From: CAZHGD01 sp964531735
GTDB lineage: Bacteria > Armatimonadota > UBA10988
DNA: 5,812 nt
Direction: 5' to 3'
NCBI GenBank assembly: GCA_964531735.1
Contig: CAZHGD010000252.1
Span: 1 to 5,812, forward strand
Part shown: one piece after another, positions 5,789-5,812 of the stretch
How positions within the stretch are numbered: position 1 is the first letter of the stretch
Layout of the letters: every line of letters begins with the position of its first letter
Translations under genes and position numbers: made by a program
The notes under the pieces: generated by a model
The model's database searches: none
What the model was told of the DNA's origin: nothing
The model's input: the letters and a program-made list of their open reading frames with translations, nothing else

Positions 5789-5812
5789 GTAGGGGCGACC
5801 CTTGGGTCGCCC
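5789..5812. repeat. GTAGGGG-headed perfect palindrome at right edge
   Basis: GTAGGGGCGACCC begins at 5789. Within it GGGCGACCC (5793-5801) is perfectly complementary to GGGTCGCCC (5804-5812), with only TT between (or an 8-bp stem with a CTTG tetraloop). It follows the stop of the 4611 gene by 38 bases and could act as its terminator. Its form matches dispersed GTAGGGGC-type palindromes that I recall from Chloroflexi, cyanobacteria and similar genomes, and it resembles the degraded copy at 41-80. The window ends exactly at the last base of the stem, so the element may continue. Confidence 0.6.

Noticed and set aside
1..5812. CRISPR array, tRNA, rRNA, insertion sequence, prophage or toxin-antitoxin pair
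   Set aside because: No regularly spaced direct repeats, no clover-leaf or rRNA-like sequence, no transposase or integrase motifs, and no small gene pair were seen on either strand.

Overview
This is a GC-rich bacterial window with strong G/C preference at third codon positions and dense, intron-free coding. It holds six protein genes in three blocks. I cannot fix the phylum. The combination of Gfo/Idh/MocA oxidoreductases, a DUF1080 protein, a lone Uma2-type nuclease and GTAGGGG-headed dispersed palindromes fits an environmental Chloroflexota, Armatimonadota or Planctomycetota-type genome. That is inference from gene content, not a marker gene.

Layout: bases 1-93 are low-complexity sequence with a small hairpin, a 16-base G run and what looks like a degraded palindromic repeat. 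Block 1 (plus strand) has a HAD-superfamily phosphatase of the phosphoglycolate phosphatase type (94-753) and a Uma2/DUF820 PD-(D/E)xK nuclease-fold protein (816-1382) with a possible promoter of its own. A very long perfect hairpin (core 1416-1465, extended 1411-1470) separates this block from the convergent block 2.

Block 2 (minus strand) reads from right to left: a DUF1080 (3-keto-disaccharide hydrolase family) gene (4467-3724), a 14-bp GC-rich terminator-like hairpin (3668-3706), a good sigma70-like promoter (TTGACT, 17 nt, TATGGT), then two Gfo/Idh/MocA dehydrogenase genes (3552-2536 and 2533-1487) separated by only two bases and evidently co-transcribed. Gfo/Idh/MocA enzymes oxidise sugar hydroxyls, some at C3, and the DUF1080 family is linked to cleavage of 3-keto glycosides. 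The block is therefore plausibly a small oxidative glycoside or polyol catabolic module. The actual substrate cannot be read from the sequence.

Block 3 (plus strand, divergent from the DUF1080 gene) is one gene (4611-5750). It encodes a 379-residue conserved but uncharacterised protein with a globular N-terminal two thirds and a charged, probably coiled-coil, C-terminal segment. The window ends inside or at the end of a perfect palindrome (GGGCGACCC / GGGTCGCCC) headed by GTAGGGG, the same type of element as the degraded copy at the left end. No RNA gene, CRISPR array, transposase or prophage gene is visible. The least explained items are the block 3 protein, the variant second dehydrogenase, and the paired end repeats.
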